From: Pseudomonas japonica
GTDB taxonomy: Bacteria; Pseudomonadota; Gammaproteobacteria; Pseudomonadales; Pseudomonadaceae
Assembly: GCF_900188455.1 (NCBI RefSeq)
Contig: NZ_FZOL01000002.1
Coordinates: 361,293 to 425,292 of the forward strand
DNA: 64,000 bases
Direction of reading: 5' to 3'
The position numbers were made by a program, and so were the translations under genes. Shown one piece after another: positions 8,144 to 16,317 of this stretch (positions are counted from its first letter, which is position 1; each line of letters opens with the position of its first letter). The notes below the pieces were generated by a model. It searched no databases and had not been told where the DNA came from. It saw only the letters and a program-made list of their open reading frames with translations.

Positions 8144-8157
8144 TGTTAGCGCTAACA
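8144..8157. promoter_or_regulatory. LacI-family operator palindrome
   Basis: TGTTAGCGCTAACA is a perfect 14-bp palindrome with the central CG step typical of LacI/GalR-family operators. It sits between the divergent TonB gene (start 8028) and the LacI-type regulator gene (start 8243), 116 and 86 bp from the two starts. It is thus placed to repress both transcripts. Confidence 0.75.
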
Positions 8158-8242
8158 TCGCCAGTATCGGCGGCGCTCGAATAGATCGTCCAATAATGAA
8201 AAATTACTTTTATATGCCTTTCAGTTTGTAAGGATGTGCACC

Positions 8243-9283
8243 GTGAGCGATGAGAAAGTCCCGACACGCAAACGCCGCGGGGCCGGCCGCGTCACCCTCC
8301 AGGCAGTGGCGCGGGCCGCCGGGGTTTCGGCGATCACCGTGTCGCGTTACTTCAACCAGCCGGAGCAGGTGTCGCCGGAGCGTCGCGAGCGGATCGCCGC
8401 GGTGGTGGCGGAGCTGGGCTATGTGCCCAACCTGGTGGCGGGTGGACTGGCCTCGGCGCGGGGGCGCATCGTCGGCATGGTCATCCCCAACATTTCCGGG
8501 CCGATCTTCGCCGACACCATCCAGGGCTTCAGCGACACCCTCACGCGCCACGGCTACCAGCTGTTGCTGGCGTCCAGCTACTTCTCCAGCGATCAGGAAG
8601 AAAGCGCCGTGCGGGCGTTTCTCGGCTGGTCGCCGGCGGCGCTGGTGCTGACCAGTCACTTTCACAGCCCGGCCACGGAAAAGATGCTGGCCGAGGCGGA
8701 CATCCCGCTGGTGGAGACCTGGGATTACCGACCCGAGCGAGGCCCCATCCAGATCGGTTTTTCCCACCATGAGGTGGGCGTCGCCGCCACCCGCTATCTG
8801 CACGGCAAGGGCTATCGGCGCATCGCTTTCGTGCAGAACAGCGCGGCGGGCGACTTCAGCGCCCTGGAGCGCCGCGATGGCTATAGCGAGACACTGACCG
8901 CGCTGGGCGGTGAGCCGCGGGTATTCGCGCCCGAAGCGGATCTGGCGCCCTTCGAGGCGGGCAAGCAGGCGATGCTGGCCTTGATGGCCGCGCAACCACG
9001 GCCCGAAGCGATCATCTTCGCCAACGACAACCTCGCGGCGGGCGCCTTGCTCGCCGGGCAGCGTGCGGGCTGGAAGATCCCCGAGGACTGCGCGGTGATG
9101 GGGTTTGGCGATTATCCATTCGCCGGGATGCTGATGCCCGGGCTGACCACGGTGAAGCCGCCGGCGTTGCAGATGGGCGTGCTGGCGGCGACGCGGGTGC
9201 TGCAGCGGCTGGGAGTGCTGGAGGGGGACGCCGAGCACCTGAATCTGCTGGAGTGTCAGGTGATCGGCCGGGAAAGTGCCTGA
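8243..9283 (+). CDS. LacI-family transcriptional regulator
   Basis: 346 aa. I choose GTG 8243 (VSDEKVPTRKRRGAG) because AAGGA at 8230-8234 lies 8 nt before it. The ATG at 8234 would overlap that ribosome binding site. The N-terminal helix-turn-helix and hinge helix are clear (VTLQAVARAAGVSAITVSRY, later LVAGGLAS). The effector domain follows with MVIPNISGPIFADTI, IGFSHHEVG and FANDNLAAGALLAG. Sequence style is close to the GntR/IdnR gluconate-repressor branch. It diverges from the TonB-monooxygenase operon across the palindrome at 8144-8157 and is its probable repressor. LacI effectors are usually sugars or sugar acids, which hints at the substrate type. Confidence 0.88.
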   Translation: MSDEKVPTRKRRGAGRVTLQAVARAAGVSAITVSRYFNQPEQVSPERRERIAAVVAELGYVPNLVAGGLASARGRIVGMVIPNISGPIFADTIQGFSDTLTRHGYQLLLASSYFSSDQEESAVRAFLGWSPAALVLTSHFHSPATEKMLAEADIPLVETWDYRPERGPIQIGFSHHEVGVAATRYLHGKGYRRIAFVQNSAAGDFSALERRDGYSETLTALGGEPRVFAPEADLAPFEAGKQAMLALMAAQPRPEAIIFANDNLAAGALLAGQRAGWKIPEDCAVMGFGDYPFAGMLMPGLTTVKPPALQMGVLAATRVLQRLGVLEGDAEHLNLLECQVIGRESA

Positions 9284-9321
9284 AACACGACACGGCCCTT
9301 GTGGGAACTGGCACAAGGCCC

Positions 9322-9436
9322 TGTAGGAGCTGGCTTGCCTGCGAAGGACCGCGCTGCGGTCCCAGATAGCAGTGAGGTCTGGGACCGCTGCGCGGTCCTT
9401 CGCAGTGGTTCGTCACACGACAAGCCAGCTCCTACA
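9322..9436. repeat. REP doublet, tags outward
   Basis: Two inverted REP units: TGTAGGAGCTGGCTTGCC at the left end and its complement GCCAGCTCCTACA at the right, with GGACCGC/GCGGTCC stems inside. The right arm carries about 14 extra bases (TGGTTCGTCACACGAC where the sister element at 24914 has GC). It lies between the LacI gene and betT, convergent genes. Confidence 0.8.
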
Positions 9437-9460
9437 AGGGGCCGCTTCGCTCTTGCGAGA

Positions 9461-11446
9461 TCACCGCACCAGATGCAGATACTGCAAATGCCGCTCGTAC
9501 TGGTCGAGGATGTCGTTGATGATCTGCTCCTTGCTGTAGCCCATCAGGTCGTAATCCTGACTACCTTCCGCCAGGTGCACTTCGGCGCGGTAGTAGCGGC
9601 GGTTCTTCGGCTCCTGCGTGCCCAGCCCGGCCAGCGCGAACGACGGCGTGAAGTAACCGCGCATCTGCACCTGGTAGAGGAACGGCTGCTCCTCGCCATG
9701 GCCGATCTTCAGGCTGACGTTGTCGTGGCTCGGGTCTTCCTGGGTGATGACGCTCAGACCCTTCTCCGCGTAGACCTCGGTCACCTCGGCGATCGCCGGG
9801 CGCACCACGGCGTCCATGAAGCGATACACCTCATCCCGCGAAGGGAAATGCACCGCCTGGCTCAGGCGCTGGCGCCAGCCACTCTTGCCACGGCGCGAAC
9901 TGGTGAGCGGCGCCAGCGAGTGCATCTGCGCAATCCGCCGCTGCGACTCCAGGTAGAACGCCTTGTGCAGACCCCACATCATCGCCAGCAGGATCACCGA
10001 GAACGGTAGCGACGTCAGCACCACCGCCGACTTCAGCGAGTCGATGCTGCCGGCGAACAGCAAACCGCTGGTGACCAGCGCGGTCATCACGCCCCAGAAC
10101 ACCCGCAGCCAGTTCGGCCCGTCCTCGTCGGTGCCGCCGCCCTTGGCCGAAAGGGTCGAGAGGACCACGGTGCCGGAGTCGGCCGAGGTGACGAAGAACA
10201 CGAAGCTGATGAACACCGTGATGGCGATCACCGCCTTGCTCCACGGATAGGTTTCCAGCAGCAGGTACAGGGTCATCGACGGGTTCTGCACGGCCGAGTC
10301 GGCCAGCGCGCTCATGCCGTGATCGAGCACCTGGGTCAGGGCGCTGTTGCCGAAGATCGACATCCACGCCAGGGTGAAGCCCAGCGGGATCAGCAGCACA
10401 CCGAAGACGAATTCACGAATGGTCCGGCCACGGGAAATCCGTGCGATGAACAACCCCACGAACGGCGCCCAGGCGATCCACCAGGCCCAGTAGAACACCG
10501 TCCAGTTGCCCAGCCAGTCGTTGGCGCCGTCGTAGGCGTAGACATCAAAGCTCTTGCGTGGCAGCACGGCGAGGTAGTCGCCGAGGTTCTGGATCAGGGT
10601 GTTGAACAGGTGCTGGGTGGGGCCGGCGAACAGCACGAACAACAGCAGCGCGCAGGCCAGGAACAGGTTGATATCGGACATCACCCGCACGCCCTTCTCC
10701 ACCCCGGCCACCGCCACCATGACCGCCGCGCCCATCATCAGGGCGATCAGCAGCACCTGGACCCATTGGGTGTGGGCGACACCGAACAGGTAGTCGAGCC
10801 CGGAGTTGAGATGCAGTACGCCGAAGCCCATGTCGGCACCGAGCCCGAACACCGTGGCAATGATGCCGAAACCGTCCACCGCGTAACCGATCGGCCCGTT
10901 GATGCGCTTGCCGATCAGCGGATACAACGCCGAGCGCAGGGCCAGCGGCAGGTTGTGGCGGTAGGCGAAATAGGCCAGGGCCATGCCGACGAAGGCGAAC
11001 ACGCCCCAGCCGTGCAGGCCCCAGTGCAGGAACAGCACCTGCATCGCCTGGCGCCCGGCTTCCACCGTGCCGGCTTCGCCCTGGGGCGGCTGCATCAGGT
11101 GGGTCAGCGGTTCGGAGACGCAGAAGAAGAACAGGGTGATGCTGATCCCGGCGGCGAACAGCATGCCGGCCCAGGACAGGTAGCTGAACTCGGGCTGGTC
11201 ATGGTCGGCGCCGAGCTTGATCTTGCCGTAGCCGGAGAGCGCGGTGACCACCACGAACACCAGGTACAGGGTCATGGCCAGCATGTAGTACCAGCCAACG
11301 GTATGCGCCGCCCAGTTCTGCGCGGCCAGCAGCCATTCGCCAGCGGCCTGCGGATTGAAGATGACTACCAGGGCGAACAGCAGGATAAAGCTGGCGGCGA
11401 AGTAGAAGACCGGGGGGTTCATGCGCATCCGGGACGGGCCATTCAT
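9461..11446 (-). CDS. betT: BCCT-family choline/betaine transporter
   Basis: 661 aa. It has twelve predicted membrane segments in about the first 490 residues, with the BCCT signature region WTVFYWAWWIAWAPFVGLFI and the Gly-rich unwound helix GMLFAAGISI. A long hydrophilic C-terminal tail (about residues 500-661) is the extension seen in BetT proteins that sense osmotic stress. It imports choline by proton symport for glycine betaine synthesis. ATG 11446 was taken as start; downstream Met codons at 11428 and 11422 are alternatives. The promoter region contains a 28-bp palindrome at 11540-11567 that resembles BetI-type operators, consistent with choline-controlled expression. Confidence 0.9.
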   Translation of the reverse strand: MNGPSRMRMNPPVFYFAASFILLFALVVIFNPQAAGEWLLAAQNWAAHTVGWYYMLAMTLYLVFVVVTALSGYGKIKLGADHDQPEFSYLSWAGMLFAAGISITLFFFCVSEPLTHLMQPPQGEAGTVEAGRQAMQVLFLHWGLHGWGVFAFVGMALAYFAYRHNLPLALRSALYPLIGKRINGPIGYAVDGFGIIATVFGLGADMGFGVLHLNSGLDYLFGVAHTQWVQVLLIALMMGAAVMVAVAGVEKGVRVMSDINLFLACALLLFVLFAGPTQHLFNTLIQNLGDYLAVLPRKSFDVYAYDGANDWLGNWTVFYWAWWIAWAPFVGLFIARISRGRTIREFVFGVLLIPLGFTLAWMSIFGNSALTQVLDHGMSALADSAVQNPSMTLYLLLETYPWSKAVIAITVFISFVFFVTSADSGTVVLSTLSAKGGGTDEDGPNWLRVFWGVMTALVTSGLLFAGSIDSLKSAVVLTSLPFSVILLAMMWGLHKAFYLESQRRIAQMHSLAPLTSSRRGKSGWRQRLSQAVHFPSRDEVYRFMDAVVRPAIAEVTEVYAEKGLSVITQEDPSHDNVSLKIGHGEEQPFLYQVQMRGYFTPSFALAGLGTQEPKNRRYYRAEVHLAEGSQDYDLMGYSKEQIINDILDQYERHLQYLHLVR

Positions 11447-11539
11447 CGCGAAGGCCCCCCGCAGGACAGGGGAATGGCGGGGTTGAACGGGTTCAGCAAA
11501 GGCAGATCCTCCTGTTGAACACCGGCAGCGGACCAGCGT

Positions 11540-11567
11540 TTTAATTTGAACAAGCGTTCAAGTTAAA
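11540..11567. promoter_or_regulatory. Palindromic operator upstream of betT (BetI-like)
   Basis: TTGAAC (11546-11551) and GTTCAA (11556-11561) flank AAGC, and the outer bases TTTAA (11540-11544) and TTAAA (11563-11567) are also symmetric about the same centre. The result is a near-perfect 28-bp dyad about 95 bp upstream of betT. TTGAAC..GTTCAA resembles the TetR-family BetI operators of choline genes. Assignment to BetI is inference, since betI is not in the window. Confidence 0.6.
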
Positions 11568-11619
11568 CATGGAACGGGGGCGGGAGGCGACCTATAGCTG
11601 ACCATTGGAGTGGGAATTG

Positions 11620-11727
11620 GGGACTGCTTTGCAGTCCTTTCGCGGGCAAGCCACGCTCCTACGCGAGTTGGTCGATGCTCTCTCGTAGGAGCGCGGCTTG
11701 CCCGCGAAAGGACCGCAAAGCGGTCCC
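11620..11727. repeat. REP doublet, tags inward
   Basis: The outer ends are GGGACTGC/GCGGTCCC stems and the two GTAGGAGC tags face the centre (GCTCCTACGCGAG .. CTCGTAGGAGC). This is the opposite arrangement to the doublets at 9322, 24914, 33820 and 57366. It lies between betT and epsC. Confidence 0.75.
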
Positions 11728-11741
11728 AAACCAGACAACGC

Positions 11742-12674
11742 TTACTTCTGCGCCCCCTCATCCGACTGCAGGTTGGCCTGGGTGATATTGCTTTCCGCCG
11801 GCACATTGCGCGTCAGCCACACGTTACCGCCAATGGTCGACCCCTTGCCGATGGTGATGCGCCCGAGAATGGTCGCGCCGGCATAGATCACCACATCGTC
11901 CTCGACGATCGGGTGCCGCGGATGGCCCTTCTGCAGCTTGCCGCACTCGTCCTCGGGGAAGCGCTTGGCGCCCAGGGTCACGTGCTGGTAGATGCGCACC
12001 CGCTCGCCGATGATCGCGGTCTCGCCGATCACCACGCCAGTGCCGTGGTCGATGAAGAAGCTCGGGCCGATCTGCGCGCCGGGGTGGATGTCGATTCCCG
12101 TGATCGAATGCGCCAGCTCGGAACTGATCCGCGCCAGCAGCGGCAAGCCGGCGCGATACAGGTGATGGGCCAGACGATGGTGGATGATCGCCAGTACCCC
12201 CGGATAGCACAGCAGCACTTCGTCGACACTGCGCGCCGCCGGGTCACCGTGGAAGGCGGCGAGGACGTCGGTATCGAGCAGCACACGCATGGCCGGCAGC
12301 GCCGCGGCGAAGTCCTGGATCAGGCGCAGTGCGGCGGCATCGACATCGGTGGTGTCCTGATTGTCATGCCGCGCGGCATAGCGCAGTTCCAGGCGCGCCT
12401 GGGCCAGCAGCGCGGTCAGCGCCGAATCGAGGGTATGGCCGACATAGAAATCTTCACTTTCCTCGCGCAGGTCCACCGGCCCCAGGCGCATCGGAAACAA
12501 CGCCCCGCAGAGTTGTTCGAGGATCTGCTTCACCGCCTCGCGCGACGGCAGCTCGCGTCCGCCCTGTTCGCCGCTGCTGCGGCCATTGCGGGTGCGCCAC
12601 TGCTCGCGGGCCGATCGAAGCTGGCCGACGATGGACTGAAGTTGCCAATACCCGGATTGCGCGTTGTCGCTCAC
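11742..12674 (-). CDS. epsC: Serine O-acetyltransferase EpsC
   Basis: 310 aa from GTG 12674 (VSDNAQSGYWQLQ), preceded by AGGAG at good distance. The upstream open frame is out of character. It transfers acetyl from acetyl-CoA to L-serine, giving O-acetylserine for cysteine synthesis. The N-terminal helical domain is followed by the left-handed beta-helix with hexapeptide repeats, including FFIDHGTGVVIGETAIIG with the catalytic His/Asp and the GGNVWLTRNVP end. Length is slightly above CysE. It is divergent from the D-cysteine desulfhydrase/cystine transport genes, giving a local sulfur amino acid cluster. It may be a second serine acetyltransferase beside a CysE elsewhere. Confidence 0.88.
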   Translation of the reverse strand: MSDNAQSGYWQLQSIVGQLRSAREQWRTRNGRSSGEQGGRELPSREAVKQILEQLCGALFPMRLGPVDLREESEDFYVGHTLDSALTALLAQARLELRYAARHDNQDTTDVDAAALRLIQDFAAALPAMRVLLDTDVLAAFHGDPAARSVDEVLLCYPGVLAIIHHRLAHHLYRAGLPLLARISSELAHSITGIDIHPGAQIGPSFFIDHGTGVVIGETAIIGERVRIYQHVTLGAKRFPEDECGKLQKGHPRHPIVEDDVVIYAGATILGRITIGKGSTIGGNVWLTRNVPAESNITQANLQSDEGAQK

Positions 12675-12810
12675 GGTTGTTTCTCCTGCTCGGCGGCATG
12701 GGACTGGAAGGGGAAATGCCGCTCTCTTGATCGAGCACTCTACGACATTGACCCAAGATGGAAAAAATAACGGTTTATGCCGGTTGGCTATATGTAGGGC
12801 ATAAGCCACA

Positions 12811-12857
12811 TCAGGACCGCTTTGCGGTCCTTCGCGAGCTTGCCCGCGAAGGGCTGC
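12811..12857. repeat. Single REP unit
   Basis: AGGACCGC TTT GCGGTCCT followed by TCGCGAGCTTGCCCGCGAAG matches half of the neighbouring REP doublets, without a complete tag. It is placed in the epsC-dcyD divergent promoter region, close to the dcyD start. Confidence 0.6.
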
Positions 12858-12894
12858 CTGCCTATGCTCGAATTTTCCTACAGCGACTTCCCCC

Positions 12895-13893
12895 ATGATC
12901 GAACGACAGCTAACCCGCTTCAATCGACTGGAACTGCTCGGCGCACCGACCCCGCTGGAAAAGGCCCGCCGCCTGTCGGAGTGGGCCGGCCGCGAGATCC
13001 ATCTCAAGCGCGACGACCTGACCCCTCTCGCCCTGGGCGGCAACAAGCTGCGCAAACTCGAATACCTCGCCGCCGATGCCCTGGCCAGGGGCGCCGATAC
13101 CCTGGTCACCGCCGGCGCGATCCAGTCCAACCACGTGCGCCAGACCGCCGCCCTCGCCGCCCGCCTCGGCCTCGGCTGCGTCGCGTTGCTGGAAAACCCC
13201 ATCGGCACCGACTCGGCCAGCTACCTGGAAAACGGCAACCGCCTGCTCCTCGACCTGTTCGATGCCAGGGTCGAGCTGGTCGACAACCTCGACAACGCCG
13301 ACGAACAACTGCAAGCCCTTGCCGTGCGCCTGCACGCCAGCGGGCGCAAGCCGTACCTGGTGCCGATCGGCGGCTCCAACGCCCTCGGCGCCCTGGGCTA
13401 TGTGCGCGCCGGCCTGGAACTGGCCGGGCAGATCGAGCGCAGCGGCCAGCGCTTCGCTGGCGTCGTGCTCGCCTCCGGCAGTGCCGGCACCCATGCCGGC
13501 CTGGCCCTGGCGCTGGCCGAGCGCCTGCCGGAACTGCCGGTGATCGGTATCACCGTCTCGCGCAGCGAAGATGCCCAGAAGCCCAAGGTCCAGGCCCTGG
13601 CCGAGCGCACCGCCGAGCTGCTGCAGGTCCGTGTACCGGACGCATTCAACGTGCATTTGTGGGACGAGTACTACGCACCGCGCTATGGCGAAGCCAACGC
13701 CGGCGGCCTGGCGGCGATCCGTCTGCTGGCCAGTCAGGAAGGCGTCCTGCTCGACCCGGTGTACACCGGCAAGGCCATGGCCGGACTGCTCGATGGCATC
13801 GCCCGGCAGCGCTTCGACGACGGTCCGCTGATTTTTCTGCACACGGGCGGAGCGCCGGCATTATTCGCCTACCCTGATGTCTGTAAACGTTGA
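12895..13893 (+). CDS. dcyD: D-cysteine desulfhydrase
   Basis: 332 aa PLP enzyme of the ACC deaminase/D-cysteine desulfhydrase family, which converts D-cysteine to pyruvate, H2S and ammonia. The Schiff-base lysine is K51 ([14 protein letters not shown]). SNHVRQTA and the phosphate-binding SGSAGTHAG follow in the expected order, with [11 protein letters not shown] at the C-terminus. It is followed by a cystine ABC transporter with its own AT-rich promoter region. The combination matches the dcyD-fliY/tcyJ-tcyL-tcyN block of enterobacteria, where it detoxifies D-cysteine and supplies sulfur. A deaminase of ACC is the alternative, but the genomic context favours D-cysteine. Confidence 0.88.
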   Translation: MIERQLTRFNRLELLGAPTPLEKARRLSEWAGREIHLKRDDLTPLALGGNKLRKLEYLAADALARGADTLVTAGAIQSNHVRQTAALAARLGLGCVALLENPIGTDSASYLENGNRLLLDLFDARVELVDNLDNADEQLQALAVRLHASGRKPYLVPIGGSNALGALGYVRAGLELAGQIERSGQRFAGVVLASGSAGTHAGLALALAERLPELPVIGITVSRSEDAQKPKVQALAERTAELLQVRVPDAFNVHLWDEYYAPRYGEANAGGLAAIRLLASQEGVLLDPVYTGKAMAGLLDGIARQRFDDGPLIFLHTGGAPALFAYPDVCKR

Positions 13894-13921
13894 ATCAGGT
13901 GCGGCTGATAGCTCAAAAACA

Positions 13922-13974
13922 AATAATAAAATTCTTTTTTATTATTTTTGAATCTATTGGCGGCGCCCTATAGT
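13922..13974 (+). promoter_or_regulatory. AT-rich dyad and promoter before tcyJ
   Basis: AATAATAAAA (13922-13931) and TTTTATTATT (13937-13946) form a perfect 10-bp AT-only inverted repeat. It is followed by TTGAAT (13948-13953) and TATAGT (13969-13974), a possible -35/-10 pair with a short 15-bp gap. The block starts 28 bp after dcyD. It might act as a promoter with an UP-like or CysB-type AT-rich activator site. It lacks the GC stem of a terminator. Confidence 0.4.
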
Positions 13975-14009
13975 CACCACCACTTTCACAACAAGACTGG
14001 GGACAGGGC

Positions 14010-14810
14010 ATGACGATTTCCGTTTTCACCAAACGCATTCTCGGTGTCGGCGCGGGCCTGCTTCTCGGGGCCAGCCTGCTCGGCCAGGCAGTCGCCGGCG
14101 AGCAGCTGCAGAGCATCAAGGACAAGGGTGTGATCAACATCGGCCTGGAAGGCACCTACCCGCCATTCAGCTTCGTCGACGAGAACGGCAAGCTCACCGG
14201 GTTCGAGGTCGAGCTTTCCGAAGCCCTGGCCAAGGAGCTGGGCGTCAAGGCCAAGGTCCAGCCGACCAAATGGGACGGCATCCTCGCCGCCCTGGAATCC
14301 AAGCGCCTGGACGCGGTGATCAACCAGGTGACCATCTCCGAAGAGCGCAAGAAAAAGTACGACTTCTCCAAGCCCTACACCGTTTCCGGCATCCAGGCGC
14401 TGATCCTGAAGAAGAAGGCCGCAGACCTGAAGATCAACGCCGCCGCCGACCTGGCCGGCAAGAAAGTCGGGGTCGGCCTGGGCACCAACTACGAACAGTG
14501 GGTGAAAAAGGAAGTCCCGCAGGCCGATGTGCGTACCTACGAAGATGACCCGAGCAAGTTCGCCGATCTGCGCAACGGTCGTATCGACGCAATCCTGGTC
14601 GACCGCCTGGCGGCACTGGAATACGCGCAGAAAGCCAAGGACACCGAACTCGCCGGCGCCGCCTTCTCCCGCCTGGAGTCCGGCGTGGCCCTGCGCAAGG
14701 GCGACCCGGAACTGCTCGAAGCGATCAACAAGGCGCTGGACAAGCTGCGGGCGGACGGCACCCTGGCCAGGCTCTCGGATAAATACTTCGGTGCCGATGT
14801 CACCCAATGA
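14010..14810 (+). CDS. tcyJ: Cystine ABC transporter substrate-binding protein
   Basis: 266 aa periplasmic protein. A signal peptide of about 29 residues ends in GQAVA. The mature part begins EQLQSIKDKGVINIGLEG, then TYPPFSF and GFEVELSEALAKELG, the polar amino acid binding (SBP_bac_3) pattern of FliY/TcyJ. It delivers L-cystine (and related compounds) to the TcyL/TcyN membrane complex. The stop codon overlaps the start of the permease gene by 4 bp (ATGA), so the transporter genes are translationally coupled. Confidence 0.9.
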   Translation: MTISVFTKRILGVGAGLLLGASLLGQAVAGEQLQSIKDKGVINIGLEGTYPPFSFVDENGKLTGFEVELSEALAKELGVKAKVQPTKWDGILAALESKRLDAVINQVTISEERKKKYDFSKPYTVSGIQALILKKKAADLKINAAADLAGKKVGVGLGTNYEQWVKKEVPQADVRTYEDDPSKFADLRNGRIDAILVDRLAALEYAQKAKDTELAGAAFSRLESGVALRKGDPELLEAINKALDKLRADGTLARLSDKYFGADVTQ

Positions 14811-15481
14811 TCGCTGAAAGCCTGCAACTCGTTGCCGACTCTACGCCCTTCCTGCTGAAGGGCGCTGGCTACACGGTGCTGCTCAGTGTCGGCGGCATGT
14901 TCTTCGGCCTGCTGCTGGGCTTCGCCCTGGCGCTGATGCGTCTGTCGAAGGTCCTCCCGCTGGACTGGCTGGCCCGTATCTACGTCTCGTTCTTCCGCGG
15001 TACGCCGCTGCTGGTGCAGTTGTTCGTGATCTATTTCGGCCTGCCGCAGGTCGGCATCGAGCTCGACCCGATCCCGGCCTCGCTGATCGGCCTGTCGCTG
15101 AACATGGCTGCCTACATCTGCGAAATCCTCCGCGCGGCGATTTCCTCCATCGACCGCGGCCAGTGGGAAGCCGCCGCCAGCATCGGCATGACCCGCACCC
15201 AGGCGATGCGCCGGGCGATCCTGCCGCAGGCACTGCGCACCGCCCTGCCGCCGCTGGGCAACAGCTTCATCTCGCTGGTCAAGGACACCGCCCTGGCCGC
15301 GACCATCCAGGTCCCCGAGCTGTTCCGCCAGGCTCAGCTGATCACCGCGCGCACCTTCGAAGTGTTCACCATGTACCTCGCCGTGGCGGTCATCTACTGG
15401 ATCCTCTGCAGCGTCCTCGCGCACTTCCAGCACCGCATGGAAGCGCGGGTCAACCGTCATGACCAGGAGCCGCAGCGATGA
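14807..15481 (+). CDS. tcyL: Cystine ABC transporter permease
   Basis: 224 aa inner-membrane permease of the polar amino acid (HisMQ-type) family. The conserved EAA loop is visible (QWEAAASIGMTRTQAMRRAI, then LPQALRTALPPLGN). About five hydrophobic segments are present, beginning LLKGAGYTVLLSVGGMFFGL. It forms a homodimeric channel for cystine with the TcyN ATPase. It overlaps tcyJ upstream and tcyN downstream, each by 4 bp. Confidence 0.9.
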   Translation: MIAESLQLVADSTPFLLKGAGYTVLLSVGGMFFGLLLGFALALMRLSKVLPLDWLARIYVSFFRGTPLLVQLFVIYFGLPQVGIELDPIPASLIGLSLNMAAYICEILRAAISSIDRGQWEAAASIGMTRTQAMRRAILPQALRTALPPLGNSFISLVKDTALAATIQVPELFRQAQLITARTFEVFTMYLAVAVIYWILCSVLAHFQHRMEARVNRHDQEPQR

Positions 15482-16224
15482 TCCGCGTGCAACGCCTGAA
15501 CAAGCAGTTCAATGGCCAGAGCGTGCTCAAGGACATCGACCTGGCCGTCGAGCCCGGCGAGGTGATCGCCATCATCGGCCCTAGCGGCTCCGGCAAGACC
15601 ACCTTCCTGCGCTGCCTGAACCTGCTGGAAACCCCGGACAGCGGCCTGATCCAGGTCGGTGACGTGGAAATCGACGCCAGCCGCCCGCTCAAGCAGCAGA
15701 GCGGATTGATACGCCGCCTGCGCCAGCAGGTCGGTTTCGTCTTCCAGAACTTCAATCTGTTCCCCCATCGCACCGCGCTGGAGAACGTGATCGAAGGCCC
15801 GCTGATCGTGAAGAAGACCCCCTTCGAGCAGGCCGCCACGCTGGGCCGCGCGCTGCTGGCCAAGGTCGGCCTGGCCGGCAAGGAGGACGCCTACCCACGG
15901 CGCCTGTCCGGTGGCCAGCAGCAACGGGTGGCCATCGCCCGGGCCCTGGCGATGGAGCCGGAAGTGATCCTCTTCGACGAACCCACCTCGGCCCTCGACC
16001 CGGAGTTGGTCGGCGAAGTGCTGGCGACCATCCGCGGCCTGGCCGAGGAAAAGCGCACCATGATCATCGTCACCCACGAGATGAACTTCGCCCGCGATGT
16101 CGCCAACCGGGTGATCTTCTTCGACAAGGGCGTGATCGTCGAACAGGGCGAGGCCAAGGCCTTGTTCGCCAACCCGCGGCATGAGCGCACCCGGCAGTTC
16201 CTCGGCAAGATCCTCGGCGGCTGA
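15478..16224 (+). CDS. tcyN: Cystine ABC transporter ATP-binding protein
   Basis: 248 aa ABC ATPase. Walker A is IGPSGSGKTTFLRCL, the signature is RLSGGQQQRVAIARAL, Walker B is VILFDEPTSALDPELVG, and the switch histidine lies in IVTHEMNFARD. It energises cystine import by TcyJL. It is the last gene of the dcyD-associated transporter unit; the next gene has its own leader. Confidence 0.92.
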   Translation: MIRVQRLNKQFNGQSVLKDIDLAVEPGEVIAIIGPSGSGKTTFLRCLNLLETPDSGLIQVGDVEIDASRPLKQQSGLIRRLRQQVGFVFQNFNLFPHRTALENVIEGPLIVKKTPFEQAATLGRALLAKVGLAGKEDAYPRRLSGGQQQRVAIARALAMEPEVILFDEPTSALDPELVGEVLATIRGLAEEKRTMIIVTHEMNFARDVANRVIFFDKGVIVEQGEAKALFANPRHERTRQFLGKILGG

Positions 16225-16317
16225 GGTTCTGCAACGGCGGGACACTTCAGGCACAATGCCGGTACTGATTCGCATTCCTGTGTATCAGCCCTGGAATCGC
16301 CTGCAAGAAGGATCTCT

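Noticed and set aside
9322-9436. Repeats considered as a CRISPR array
   Set aside because: Only two inverted units per site, no regular spacers, and the GTAGGAGC tag identifies REP doublets.
13922-13946. AT-only inverted repeat taken as a terminator of dcyD
   Set aside because: The stem has no GC pairs and is followed by promoter-like elements, so a promoter or activator site is more likely.
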